DNA from: Clostridia bacterium
Lineage (GTDB): Bacteria; Bacillota; Sulfobacillia; JAJZYS01; JAJYTV01
Length of the DNA stretch: 34,993 nt
Reading direction: 5' to 3'
NCBI GenBank assembly: GCA_027420455.1
Contig: DAIBJA010000059.1
Coordinates: 1-34,993 of the forward strand
A program made the translations under genes and the position numbers. The notes below the pieces were generated by a model. It made no database searches. It was given only the letters and a program-made list of their open reading frames with translations, and had not been told where the DNA came from. Shown piece after piece: positions 23,034-31,031 of the stretch (the first letter of the stretch is position 1; each line of letters begins with the position of its first letter).

Positions 23034-23992
23034 CGGCGACCATGGCCATGCGCAGGGTGACCGTCGGCGAGGCGCACGCCAAGGTGATCGTCGTCGGTGA
23101 GCACGCCGCCGTCTTCGGTTGCCCCGTGCTGGCCGCGCCTCTGCCGGCGCTGACCGCCCGCACCGAGGTGCGGCAGGCGGATGGCCCCATCGGCCTCGTC
23201 TCCCCGTACTACACGGGACCGCTCGACGCGGCGCCGGCTGCCTTCGACGGGGTCAGGGCGCTCCTCGAGGCCACCCTCGCGAGACTTTCGCTGCCACATG
23301 AAGACATGATCCTGAAGCTCAGCTCAGCTGTCCCGATCGGCCGGGGCCTCGGATCGAGCGCCGCGCTCGCCGCATCGCTCGTCCGGGCGCTCTACCGGAG
23401 CTGCGGCGAAAGCCCCGACCCTGCCGCCCTGCTCGACCTCATCGACATTGCGGAAACCTTCGCGCACGGCGCCCCAAGCGGCGTGGACGCGGCGGCCGTC
23501 GTGGCCGACGGGATGATCAGCTTCCGCAAGGGCCTGGCCGCGACGCCCGTCAGGCCGGCGAAACCCCTGCACTTCGTCGTCGCCGACAGCGGCGTGCCAT
23601 CCGCGACGCGCCATGCCGTCGCAGAGGTGCGCGCACGCCTCGCGCGGGCCGCGGGCGACACCCGCCTGCGGCTTCGTGAGATCGGCCGTCTCGCGGAAGC
23701 GGCTGTGGCCGCCGCCAGCGGGGGCGACGCCCAGAGGTTGGGCGAGGCGATGAATGGCGCGCAGCGGGAACTCGACGCGCTCGGCGTATCGCATCCCGCC
23801 TTGGACCACCTTGTGCAGGCCGCCCGCCGGGCTGGCGCCCTGGGCGCCAAGCTCACCGGCGGCGGCCAGGGTGGCTGCGTCCTCGGGCTCGCGGAGGACC
23901 CTCAGGCGGCGGACTTGATCGCGCTTGCGCTGCGCCGCCAAGGGGCGACGGCGACCTGGCTCGTCGGCCCTCTCAGGGAGGCAGCCCTGTGA
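23030..23992 (+). CDS. mvk: Mevalonate kinase
   Basis: 320 residues, starting inside the mvaA stop (ATGA overlap). A GHMP kinase that phosphorylates mevalonate with ATP to mevalonate 5-phosphate. Motif 1 is 'AHAKVIVVGEHAAVFG' (15-30), motif 2 'PIGRGLGSSAALAASL' (101-116, phosphate-binding loop), 'FAHGAPSGVDAA' holds the catalytic Asp (D152), and motif 3 'GAKLTGGGQGGCVLGL' lies near residue 275. The 'HG.PSG.D' signature distinguishes mevalonate kinase from the phosphomevalonate kinase later in the operon. The protein is cytosolic, and the length is typical. Confidence 0.93.
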   Translation: MTATMAMRRVTVGEAHAKVIVVGEHAAVFGCPVLAAPLPALTARTEVRQADGPIGLVSPYYTGPLDAAPAAFDGVRALLEATLARLSLPHEDMILKLSSAVPIGRGLGSSAALAASLVRALYRSCGESPDPAALLDLIDIAETFAHGAPSGVDAAAVVADGMISFRKGLAATPVRPAKPLHFVVADSGVPSATRHAVAEVRARLARAAGDTRLRLREIGRLAEAAVAAASGGDAQRLGEAMNGAQRELDALGVSHPALDHLVQAARRAGALGAKLTGGGQGGCVLGLAEDPQAADLIALALRRQGATATWLVGPLREAAL

Positions 23993-25023
23993 AGAGCACC
24001 ACCATCGAGCGAAAGCGCGAACACCTCGAGATCTGCCTGCGCGAGAACGTGGAGATGGAGCGGTCGACGGGCTTCGAACACTACCGGTTCCTGCATGAGG
24101 CCCTGCCGGAGATCGCCCCGGAAGACGTGGAGATCCGCACGAGCTTCCTTGGCCGTGAGCTCACCATGCCCTTCCTCATCTCCAGCATGACCGGCGGCGT
24201 CGAGCGGGGCCTTCAGATCAACCGTCATCTCGCGGGCGCGGCCGAGGCGCTCGGGATCGCCATGGCCGTCGGCAGCCAGCGCGTCGCGCTCCGCCATCCC
24301 GAGGCGGCCAAGAGTTTTGCGGTGGTGCGGGAGGTGGCCCCGGACGTCCCCGTCTACGCGAATCTCGGGGCGACCCAGCTGAACCGCGGCTACGGCATCC
24401 CGGAGCTCAGGCGGGCGGTCGGCATGATCGGGGCCGACGGGCTCTTCCTGCACCTCAATCCCCTTCAGGAGGCGATTCAGGAGCGGGGCAACACGGACTA
24501 CCGCAATCTTGCGGAGCGCATTGGCGAGGTGACGGCAGGGCTCGGCCGGCCCGTCCTGGTGAAGGAGGTAGGGGCCGGAATCTCGCCCCGCACCGCCCGG
24601 CTACTCGCGGACCGCGGTGTCGCGGCGATCGACGTGAGCGGCGCCGGCGGCACGTCCTGGTCCAAGATCGAGGCCCTGCGGGCGGAGGACGCCGAGCGGC
24701 GAGAGCTTGGCCTCGCCTTCGCCGACTGGGGCATCCCGACGGCGCAGAGTCTTGCCCTCTGCCGCGCGGAACTGCCCCAGCTGCCGCTGATCGCGTCGGG
24801 CGGCATTCGCGACGGGATCACGGCCGCCAAGGCCCTGGCGCTCGGCGCCGACCTCGTGGGTCTCGCACTGCCGCTCCTTGGCGCCGCCGACCAGTCCCAG
24901 GAGGCGGTGGAGCGTATGCTGCGGCGCTTTGCCCGGGAGCTCCGCCTGGTCATGTTCCTCGTGGGGGCGAGGAGTCTCGAGGAACTGCGCCGAGGGCACC
25001 ATCTCGTCGCGGAGCTGCCCTGA
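23989..25023 (+). CDS. fni: Type 2 isopentenyl-diphosphate isomerase
   Basis: 344 residues, GTG start overlapping the previous stop (GTGA). An FMN- and Mg-dependent, NAD(P)H-activated TIM-barrel enzyme that interconverts IPP and DMAPP. Signatures: N-terminal 'RKREHLEICL' (substrate loop); 'MPFLISSMTGG' and 'GIAMAVGSQR' (FMN binding); 'HLNPLQE' (HLN and the metal-site Gln/Glu); 'VKEVGAGISP' (FMN Lys); 'AIDVSGAGGTSW'; and 'ASGGIRDG' with 'ALALGADLVG' (phosphate binding). Type 2 isomerases commonly occur with mevalonate pathway genes in Gram-positive bacteria and archaea. The stop overlaps the next start by 1 nt (TGATG). Confidence 0.95.
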   Translation: MKSTTIERKREHLEICLRENVEMERSTGFEHYRFLHEALPEIAPEDVEIRTSFLGRELTMPFLISSMTGGVERGLQINRHLAGAAEALGIAMAVGSQRVALRHPEAAKSFAVVREVAPDVPVYANLGATQLNRGYGIPELRRAVGMIGADGLFLHLNPLQEAIQERGNTDYRNLAERIGEVTAGLGRPVLVKEVGAGISPRTARLLADRGVAAIDVSGAGGTSWSKIEALRAEDAERRELGLAFADWGIPTAQSLALCRAELPQLPLIASGGIRDGITAAKALALGADLVGLALPLLGAADQSQEAVERMLRRFARELRLVMFLVGARSLEELRRGHHLVAELP

Positions 25024-26006
25024 TGCGGGCGACGGCTGTCGCGAACGCCAACCTGGCCCTCGTCAAGTACTGGGGCAAGCGCGACGAAAAGCTGATCCTC
25101 CCGCAGCACGGCAGCATCTCCCTGACCTTGCAGGGCCTCGAGACCCGCACCTCCGTCACCTTCGACCGGACCCTCGCCCACGATGACGTTCTTGTGAATG
25201 GCAAACCCGTTCCGCCCGCCGGACGCGTACTGGGCCTTCTCGACCTGGTGCGGGGGATGGCGGGCAGCGACTGCCGCGCCAGGGTGGAGTCCGAGAATAG
25301 CTTTCCGACAGCCGTCGGGCTCGCTTCGTCCGCCGCGGCGTTCGCGGCGCTGGCCTTGGCGGCGAGCAGGGCGGCCGGGCTCTTTCTCGACCAGCCCGGC
25401 CTCTCGCGCCTGGCGCGCCAGGGCTCGGGTAGCGCCTGCCGCTCGATCTACGGCGGCTTCGCCGAATGGCTGCCGGGGCACCGACCCGACGGCAGCGACT
25501 CCTTCGCCGAGCCCGTGGCGCCGGAGGAGCATTGGGACCTCCCCGTACTGATCGCTCTGGTCCGCTCTGGCGCGAAGGAGGTCTCGAGCGCCCAGGGCAT
25601 GGCGCGCAGCGTCGCGACGTCGCCCTTCTACCCGGCCTGGCGCGAGCAGGCCGCCAAGGATCTGAACCTCGTGCGCCAGGCCATTGCGCGGCGGGACCTC
25701 GCTCTCCTCGGTCGGGTGGCGGAGGAGAACGCCATGCGCATGCACGCCGTCGCGATGGCGGCCGAGCCCCCGACCCTCTACTGGTCGCCGGGTACGGTGG
25801 CGGTGCTCGAGAAGGTGCGCTCCCTGCGGCGGCAGGGACTCGAGGTCTACCCGAGCATGGACGCGGGCCCTCACGTTCATCTGCTCACGTCGCGGGAATC
25901 CGTGGCCGCCCTCCGGGTGGAACTGCTCGCCCTGCCGGAGGTCTCGGAGGTACGCCTGAGCGGCCCGGGACCAGGGGTGCGGCTCCTGGACGTCGAGACG
26001 CCATGA
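25023..26006 (+). CDS. mvaD: Diphosphomevalonate decarboxylase
   Basis: 327 residues. It carries out ATP-dependent decarboxylation of mevalonate 5-diphosphate to IPP, the final step of the classical pathway. Signatures: 'NANLALVKYWGKRD' at the N-terminus (the KYWGK hallmark, K15-K19); 'SFPTAVGLASSAAAFAALAL' (about 93-112, phosphate loop); 'SGSACRSIYGGFAEW' with the substrate Arg (R140); and 'YPSMDAGPHVHLL' with the catalytic Asp (D280). The presence of these decarboxylase hallmarks with an adjacent phosphomevalonate kinase indicates the classical rather than an archaeal modified pathway. ATGA overlap with the following gene. Confidence 0.95.
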   Translation: MRATAVANANLALVKYWGKRDEKLILPQHGSISLTLQGLETRTSVTFDRTLAHDDVLVNGKPVPPAGRVLGLLDLVRGMAGSDCRARVESENSFPTAVGLASSAAAFAALALAASRAAGLFLDQPGLSRLARQGSGSACRSIYGGFAEWLPGHRPDGSDSFAEPVAPEEHWDLPVLIALVRSGAKEVSSAQGMARSVATSPFYPAWREQAAKDLNLVRQAIARRDLALLGRVAEENAMRMHAVAMAAEPPTLYWSPGTVAVLEKVRSLRRQGLEVYPSMDAGPHVHLLTSRESVAALRVELLALPEVSEVRLSGPGPGVRLLDVETP

Positions 26007-27100
26007 CGCCGGCGGTCACGGCCAGGGCTCCCGGCAAGCTTGTACTGGCCGGCGAGTTCGCGGTTCTGGAGTCCGGCCACCCGGGCGTCGTCGCCGCCGT
26101 CTCGCGACATGTCACCGCGGAGCTGTCTTGGGGCAAAGCCGTCTTCGCGACCCAGGAGCGCTCCTGCGCCTGGGCCAGGGAGGGACTTGCGGTGCGGGCG
26201 GACCTGCCCGATCAGCCGTTCGCTCTGATGGCGCAGGCGACCTCGGTGGCCTTCGCGTTCCTCGAGGCTCAGGGCGACCGGCCCGAGGGCTTCGCGCTGC
26301 GACTCACGAGCACCATGCACGACGAGACCGGCGTGAAGCTCGGCCTGGGGTCGAGCGCCGCGACCGCCGTGGCGGTCGTCGCCGCGGTGCTCACCGCCTT
26401 TGGCAGGCCTGTGGACCGCCTCACCCTCTTCAAGCTTTCCATGACGGCGCATCGGCTCGCCCTAGGTCCCGGCTCCGGCATCGACGTCGCCGCGTCGGTC
26501 TTCGGCGGGCACCTCCGCTATACGGGCGTGACAGGGAGCTGGCTGCAAAGGCTCCTGAGCCGCGGCGGACTCGGCGCGACGAGCGAGATCGCGACGAGAA
26601 CATGGCCAGGCCTTGGCGTCGAGCCCTTGCCCGCGCCACCCCTCGCGATGCGGGTCGGATGGACGGGCGAGCCCTCGTCGACCGGCGCGCAGCTGCGGCG
26701 CCTGCGCCGCCGGCGGCGCTTCCACGCGCAAGCGTACGGGTGGTTCCTCGCCGAGAGCGACGCGGAGGTGGCGAGGTTCGCGCATGCCCTGCGCGGCGCG
26801 GACGACAAGTCTCTGCTCGAGGCGGTCCGGGGACTCAGGCAGGCGCTTTGGCGCCTGAGTTCGGAACTGGCCGTACCGATCGAGACGGTGCGGCTCTCGG
26901 AGCTTGCGGATCTGGCGCAATCCCTGGGCGGCGCCGGCAAGTCTTCGGGCGCCGGCGGCGGCGACTGCGGCATCGCCTTCGTGCCCGACGGGGCGGGCGA
27001 TACGCTCGAACGCCTCTGGCGGGAGCGGGGCATCACACCGCTCGACCTGAGCGCAGGTGCGGACGGCATCCTTGTGGCGCGGGGGAAGGCCGTTTCCTGA
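26003..27100 (+). CDS. mvaK2: Phosphomevalonate kinase
   Basis: 365 residues from the ATG at 26003, which overlaps the mvaD stop by 4 nt. The open frame extends further upstream, but inside mvaD and in another frame, so the overlap start is preferred. A GHMP kinase: motif 1 'ARAPGKLVLAGEFAVLESGHPGVV' is split here as 'APGKLVLAGEFAVL' and 'GHPGVVAAV'; motif 2 is 'VKLGLGSSAATAVAVV' (111-126); motif 3 'GGAGKSSGAGGGDCGIAFV' lies near 310-330. It forms mevalonate 5-diphosphate for mvaD. It is the last gene of the operon. 160 bp of non-coding DNA follow before the ABC ATPase. Confidence 0.92.
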   Translation: MTPAVTARAPGKLVLAGEFAVLESGHPGVVAAVSRHVTAELSWGKAVFATQERSCAWAREGLAVRADLPDQPFALMAQATSVAFAFLEAQGDRPEGFALRLTSTMHDETGVKLGLGSSAATAVAVVAAVLTAFGRPVDRLTLFKLSMTAHRLALGPGSGIDVAASVFGGHLRYTGVTGSWLQRLLSRGGLGATSEIATRTWPGLGVEPLPAPPLAMRVGWTGEPSSTGAQLRRLRRRRRFHAQAYGWFLAESDAEVARFAHALRGADDKSLLEAVRGLRQALWRLSSELAVPIETVRLSELADLAQSLGGAGKSSGAGGGDCGIAFVPDGAGDTLERLWRERGITPLDLSAGADGILVARGKAVS

Positions 27101-27262
27101 GCTCAAGGCGGTCACACCGCTCGGCGCGGGACGGAAAACGTGGCAGAAACTCGGCGAGCAGGCGGGTCTCGCGACCTATTCCTGACTTCTGCGGTCGCCT
27201 ATCCTGGACATGCGGCTGCTGGCTCTGCTCCAGACACAGAGCCCGCAAAGAAGGAATGCGCA

Positions 27263-29203
27263 GTGGCAAGCCCGCTGCTCGAGATCAAAGGCCTTTCGGC
27301 CGGCTTCCATACGGCGGACGGATTGCTGGTGGCCGTCGACGACATCTCCTTCAGCATCGGTCACGGCGAGACCGTGTGCCTCGTCGGCGAGTCCGGAAGC
27401 GGCAAGAGCGTCACGTCGCTTTCGATCATGCGCCTCCTGGACTACAGCGGCGGCGAGATCCTGGGCGGGGAGATCCTGTTCGAGGGCCGAAATCTCGCCA
27501 AGGCGAGCCTCGACGAGATGCGGAAGATCCTCGGCAAGCAGATCGGCATGATCTTTCAGGAGCCGATGTCGGCCCTGAACCCGGTGTCCACGGTCGGCGG
27601 CCAGATCGCCGAGGCCGTCATGCTGCACGAAGGCAAGACGGCCGAGGAGGCGTGGCGGAGGGCGGTCGAGATGCTGCGTCTCGTTGGCCTTTCGAACCCC
27701 GACACAAGGGCCCGCCAGTACCCGCACGAGTTCTCCGGCGGCATGCGCCAGCGCGTCATGATCGCCATGGCGCTCGCCTGCAATCCGAAACTGCTGATCG
27801 CGGACGAGCCCACCACGGCGCTCGACGTGACGACGCAGGCGCAGATCCTGGCGCTGTTGCGCAGGCTAGCCCGGGAGCTCGGCATGTCCATCCTGCTGAT
27901 CACCCACGACATGGGCGTCGCGGCGGAGATGGCCGACCGCATCGTCGTGATGTACGGGGGCAAGGTCGTCGAGGTGGGGGAGACCGAGCGGATCTTCGAC
28001 CAGCCGTACCATCCCTACACGGCGGGCCTCCTGGACTGCGTGCCGCGCATGGACGGCAGCCGCGGCCAGAGACTGCCGAACCTCGAGGGCCGCTTCACTC
28101 CGCGCTGTCCTTATGTCGTCCAGAAGTTCACACGCACGCGGGACCCCGCGCTCACCGATCCCAAGGGCGACGGGCACCTCGTGGCCACCTGGTACAACTA
28201 TGAGCCCGGCCTGGCGACGGCCAGGATCGAGGGACAGCCGGGGCAGGCGGTACGGCCGGCCGAAAGCGGCGCCGAGCCGCCGCTCGAAGTGACGGAGATC
28301 AAGAAGTACTTCCCGATCAAGGGCGGCCTCCTGAACCGGACGAGGGACTACGTGCGGGCCGTCGACGGCGTCTCCTTCAAGATCTATCCCGGCGAGACAC
28401 TCGGCCTTGTCGGCGAGTCCGGCTGCGGCAAGTCGACACTCGGCCGCGTGCTCCTGCGCCTGCAGGAGGCGACGGGCGGGCAGGTCAAGTTCGAGGGCCG
28501 CGATCTCGCGGCGCTGTCGCCGCGGGATCTGAGGCAGCTGCGCCGCGACGTGCAGGTCATCTTCCAGGATCCCTACGCGTCGCTCGACCCGCGTCTCAAC
28601 GTGGGCGAGATCATCGGCGAGCCGCTCGAGATCCACCATCTCCTCACCGGCAGGGCGAAGGAGGAGCGCGTGGCGCAGCTGATGCGGCAGGTGGGCCTCG
28701 ACCCGCGCTGGCTGACCCGCTACCCGCACGAGTTCTCCGGAGGCCAGCGCCAGAGGGTCGGCATCGCGCGGGCGATCGCCCTGAACCCCAAGCTGATCGT
28801 CGCGGACGAGGCCGTTTCGGCTCTCGACGTTTCGGTGCAGGCCCAGATCATCAACCTGCTCGTGGACCTGCAGCGGGAGCTCGGCCTGACCTACCTCTTC
28901 ATCGCCCACGGCCTCTCGGTGGTGCGCCACATCTCCACCCGCGTCGGCGTGATGTACCTCGGGCGCCTGGTGGAGCTCGCGGAAACGGACGAGCTCTACG
29001 AGAACCCGCTCCACCCGTACACGCGCACGCTGCTCTCCGCCGTTCCCGTCCCGGATCCGCATGCGCGCCGCGACGATCTGCGGATCGACTCGCTGGAGGA
29101 CCTCGACCGACCTCGACCGGCCTGGGCCACCCAGGGCGGCGAAGGGTTCACGCTTCGCGAGGTGTCTCCCGGCCACTGGGTCGCAGGCGAGTACGCCAGC
29201 TGA
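27263..29203 (+). CDS. Fused double ABC ATPase for peptide-type import
   Basis: 646 residues from the GTG at 27263, with AAGGA 7 nt upstream; the frame is open further back to 27140 without a ribosome binding site. Two complete ABC domains occur in a DppD-DppF order, as in GsiA. The first has Walker A 'GESGSGKS' (42-49), signature 'FSGGMRQR' (157-164), Walker B '[12 protein letters not shown]' and H-switch 'ITHDMG'. The second has 'GESGCGKS', 'FSGGQRQR', '[12 protein letters not shown]' and 'IAHGLSVV' (His present, following Asp replaced by Gly). After each domain comes the oligopeptide-type tail ('[10 protein letters not shown]', '[10 protein letters not shown]'). In the first tail the usual Cys-rich segment keeps only the Cys of 'PRCPY'. 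It should energise uptake of di/oligopeptides or similar solutes, but no permease or binding protein gene is adjacent. A hairpin GGCTCTG/CAGAGCC (27221-27243) lies just before the ribosome binding site. Confidence 0.9.
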   Translation: MASPLLEIKGLSAGFHTADGLLVAVDDISFSIGHGETVCLVGESGSGKSVTSLSIMRLLDYSGGEILGGEILFEGRNLAKASLDEMRKILGKQIGMIFQEPMSALNPVSTVGGQIAEAVMLHEGKTAEEAWRRAVEMLRLVGLSNPDTRARQYPHEFSGGMRQRVMIAMALACNPKLLIADEPTTALDVTTQAQILALLRRLARELGMSILLITHDMGVAAEMADRIVVMYGGKVVEVGETERIFDQPYHPYTAGLLDCVPRMDGSRGQRLPNLEGRFTPRCPYVVQKFTRTRDPALTDPKGDGHLVATWYNYEPGLATARIEGQPGQAVRPAESGAEPPLEVTEIKKYFPIKGGLLNRTRDYVRAVDGVSFKIYPGETLGLVGESGCGKSTLGRVLLRLQEATGGQVKFEGRDLAALSPRDLRQLRRDVQVIFQDPYASLDPRLNVGEIIGEPLEIHHLLTGRAKEERVAQLMRQVGLDPRWLTRYPHEFSGGQRQRVGIARAIALNPKLIVADEAVSALDVSVQAQIINLLVDLQRELGLTYLFIAHGLSVVRHISTRVGVMYLGRLVELAETDELYENPLHPYTRTLLSAVPVPDPHARRDDLRIDSLEDLDRPRPAWATQGGEGFTLREVSPGHWVAGEYAS

Positions 29204-29371
29204 GGGAAGGCGGCGGGTCTGGACGCACGGGGGTCAAGCCCGGGGATTCTGCGCATGCTCAGGGTGTTGGAGCCTTGATGCGGCCTTTGCATGAAGGGTG
29301 GCTGAGGTGCCCTGCGCGCGAGAGACGCTGCCCGGCCTCGGGGCGGAGGGACGCCGGCGGACAGGATCGGT

Positions 29372-30412
29372 TTGCGGCCTGCCCGGCCCGCTCCGCTTGG
29401 AGCCTTGCGCCACCTCTACCCCGGATACTTCGCATTTGTCATGGCGACCGGCATCGTCTCGACCGCCGCTTCGCTCTTCATGCTGCAGACCTTCTCGGAC
29501 CTTCTGCTGCTCGTCGCCACCATCGGGTACGTCCTGCTCGCCGCGCTCTATCTCGCGCGCATGGCCCTTTGCCCCGCAGAGATGCGCGAGGACCTCGGCG
29601 CGCCCGGCCGGGCATTCGGTTTCTTCACCTTCGTCGCGGCCTCGAACGTCCTCGCCGTGCGCTACGTCGCCGCCGGGGAACTGCGTATCGCCCTGATTCT
29701 CGGCGCGATCGGCGGGGCGTCCTGGCTCTATCTGACGTACACGATTCCGGTCGGGTTGATGCTGGGCTCGCAGGAGCGCCGGCTCGGGCCGAGCGTCAAC
29801 GCGTCCTGGCTGATCTGGGTCGTGGCGACGCAGTCCGTCTCGACCGCCGCGTCCGTCTTCTCGGCGCAGGGCCCCTACGACGGCGCCCTCCTCGCGTTCA
29901 TCGCGGCGATGTTCTGGGGCATCGGCGCGGTCCTCTACCTGGTCCTCATGGCGATCATCACCGCGCGCCTGCTGCTTGCGCCGATGACGGGCTCCGAACT
30001 CACCCCGCCCTACTGGATCAACATGGGCGCGACGGCCATCACCGTCCTCGCCGGGGCCCGGCTCCTCGCCCTGCCCCTGCCGGGCGAGCTCCGCGTGATC
30101 GAGCCGGTGGTGGTCGGCGTCTCCTTCATGCTCTGGGCCTTCGGCAGCTTCTGGATCCCGGCGCTCGTGCTGTTCGGTGTCTGGCGCTACGGCCGCGGCA
30201 GGGCGCCGCTCGTCTACGAGCCGGCGCTTTGGAGCCTCGTCTTTCCGCTTGGCATGTACACCACCGCGACCGAGTTCTTCGGGCGGATCGCGGGGTTGCC
30301 GTGGCTGCCGCCGCTCGCCTGGGGCTTCAGTTGGATCGCGTATGCGGCGTGGATCGTCGTCTTCCTCGGCCTGGTGGCTCAGGTCCTCGGCCGCCAACCT
30401 CTGGAGGCGTAG
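29372..30412 (+). CDS. TDT-family (TehA/SLAC1-like) membrane transporter
   Basis: 346 residues, TTG start at 29372 with AGGA 5 nt upstream; no better start is seen before the first helix. About ten hydrophobic segments span the chain, beginning with 'LYPGYFAFVMATGIVSTAAS', the characteristic first helix of tellurite-resistance/dicarboxylate transporters and SLAC1 anion channels. Further markers are 'LYLTYTIPVGLML', 'ASWLIWVVATQS', 'PPYWINMGATAI', 'WAFGSFWIPAL' and 'WSLVFPLGMYTTAT'. Members move anions such as malate, sulfite, nitrate or chloride; substrate cannot be read from the sequence. It stands alone, convergent with the nuo cluster. Confidence 0.85.
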   Translation: MRPARPAPLGALRHLYPGYFAFVMATGIVSTAASLFMLQTFSDLLLLVATIGYVLLAALYLARMALCPAEMREDLGAPGRAFGFFTFVAASNVLAVRYVAAGELRIALILGAIGGASWLYLTYTIPVGLMLGSQERRLGPSVNASWLIWVVATQSVSTAASVFSAQGPYDGALLAFIAAMFWGIGAVLYLVLMAIITARLLLAPMTGSELTPPYWINMGATAITVLAGARLLALPLPGELRVIEPVVVGVSFMLWAFGSFWIPALVLFGVWRYGRGRAPLVYEPALWSLVFPLGMYTTATEFFGRIAGLPWLPPLAWGFSWIAYAAWIVVFLGLVAQVLGRQPLEA

Positions 30413-30429
30413 CCTAAGCGCCCTGGCGG

Positions 30430-30446
30430 CCGGGGCGGAAACCCGG
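30430..30446. terminator. Short hairpin between convergent genes
   Basis: CCGGG (30430-30434) / CCCGG (30442-30446), 7-nt loop, in the 37-bp gap between the TDT transporter and nuoI. Weak and without a T-tract. Confidence 0.3.
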
Positions 30447-30449
30447 GCC

Positions 30450-31031
30450 TCAGCGTTCGGGCGTGCCGTCCCGCTCGCCAGGCACATAGCTCTCCACAAG
30501 CGGATATTCCGGGTGGGGCCTGAACCCCGCTCCGTAGAACGCGATTTGCGGCCGCTCGGTGAAGTCCTCGATGCCGTAGGTCAGGGTTTCGGGATCTCGG
30601 GCGGTCACTGCGAGGTCATACTCGCGGCTCATGATCAGGGCTTCCTCGGGGCATGCCTCGACGCAGAAGCCGCAGAAGATGCAGCGCGCCAGATCGATCT
30701 CGTAGCGGGACGGCGCCTTCTCGATACGGGGGTCGTCGACGTCCTTGGCGTCGATCGAGATGCACTGCGCCGGGCAGACCGTCTCGCAGAGGTAGCAGGC
30801 GGTGCACTTGAGGCTCCCGTCTTCGCGCAGGGTCAGGACGTGGACGCCGCGAAAGCGGCGGGAATAGGCCTTGCGCTGCTCGGGGTACTGGATCGTGACG
30901 TGCTGCGGGCGGACCATATTGCGCAGCGTGACCTCGAGACCGGCGAGGGTGCCTGTCGTGCTGCGCAGTCCCGCCGACTTCCTCTCCGCCTCCGCTCGGA
31001 CGTCAATGACCCGTGAAGCCGTCTTTGCCAT
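30450..31031 (-). CDS. nuoI: NADH-quinone oxidoreductase subunit I
   Basis: 193 residues, ATG at 31031 with GGAGG 7 nt upstream, overlapping nuoG by 29 nt. Two [4Fe-4S] motifs, C76-x2-C79-x2-C82-x3-C86 ('CTACYLCETVCP') and C117-x2-C120-x2-C123-x3-C127 ('CIFCGFCVEACP'), hold clusters N6a and N6b, which pass electrons from NuoG toward the quinone site. The region 'NMVRPQHVTIQYPEQR' is the usual interface segment. It follows nuoG directly and is the last gene of the operon: nuoH and nuoJ-N are absent and an opposing gene follows. Membrane subunits must be encoded elsewhere or be missing. Confidence 0.95.
   Translation of the reverse strand: MAKTASRVIDVRAEAERKSAGLRSTTGTLAGLEVTLRNMVRPQHVTIQYPEQRKAYSRRFRGVHVLTLREDGSLKCTACYLCETVCPAQCISIDAKDVDDPRIEKAPSRYEIDLARCIFCGFCVEACPEEALIMSREYDLAVTARDPETLTYGIEDFTERPQIAFYGAGFRPHPEYPLVESYVPGERDGTPER

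Noticed and set aside
26128-28203. 691-codon plus frame overlapping mvaK2 and the ABC ATPase
   Set aside because: Arg-rich shadow frame running across two well-supported genes and their gap.
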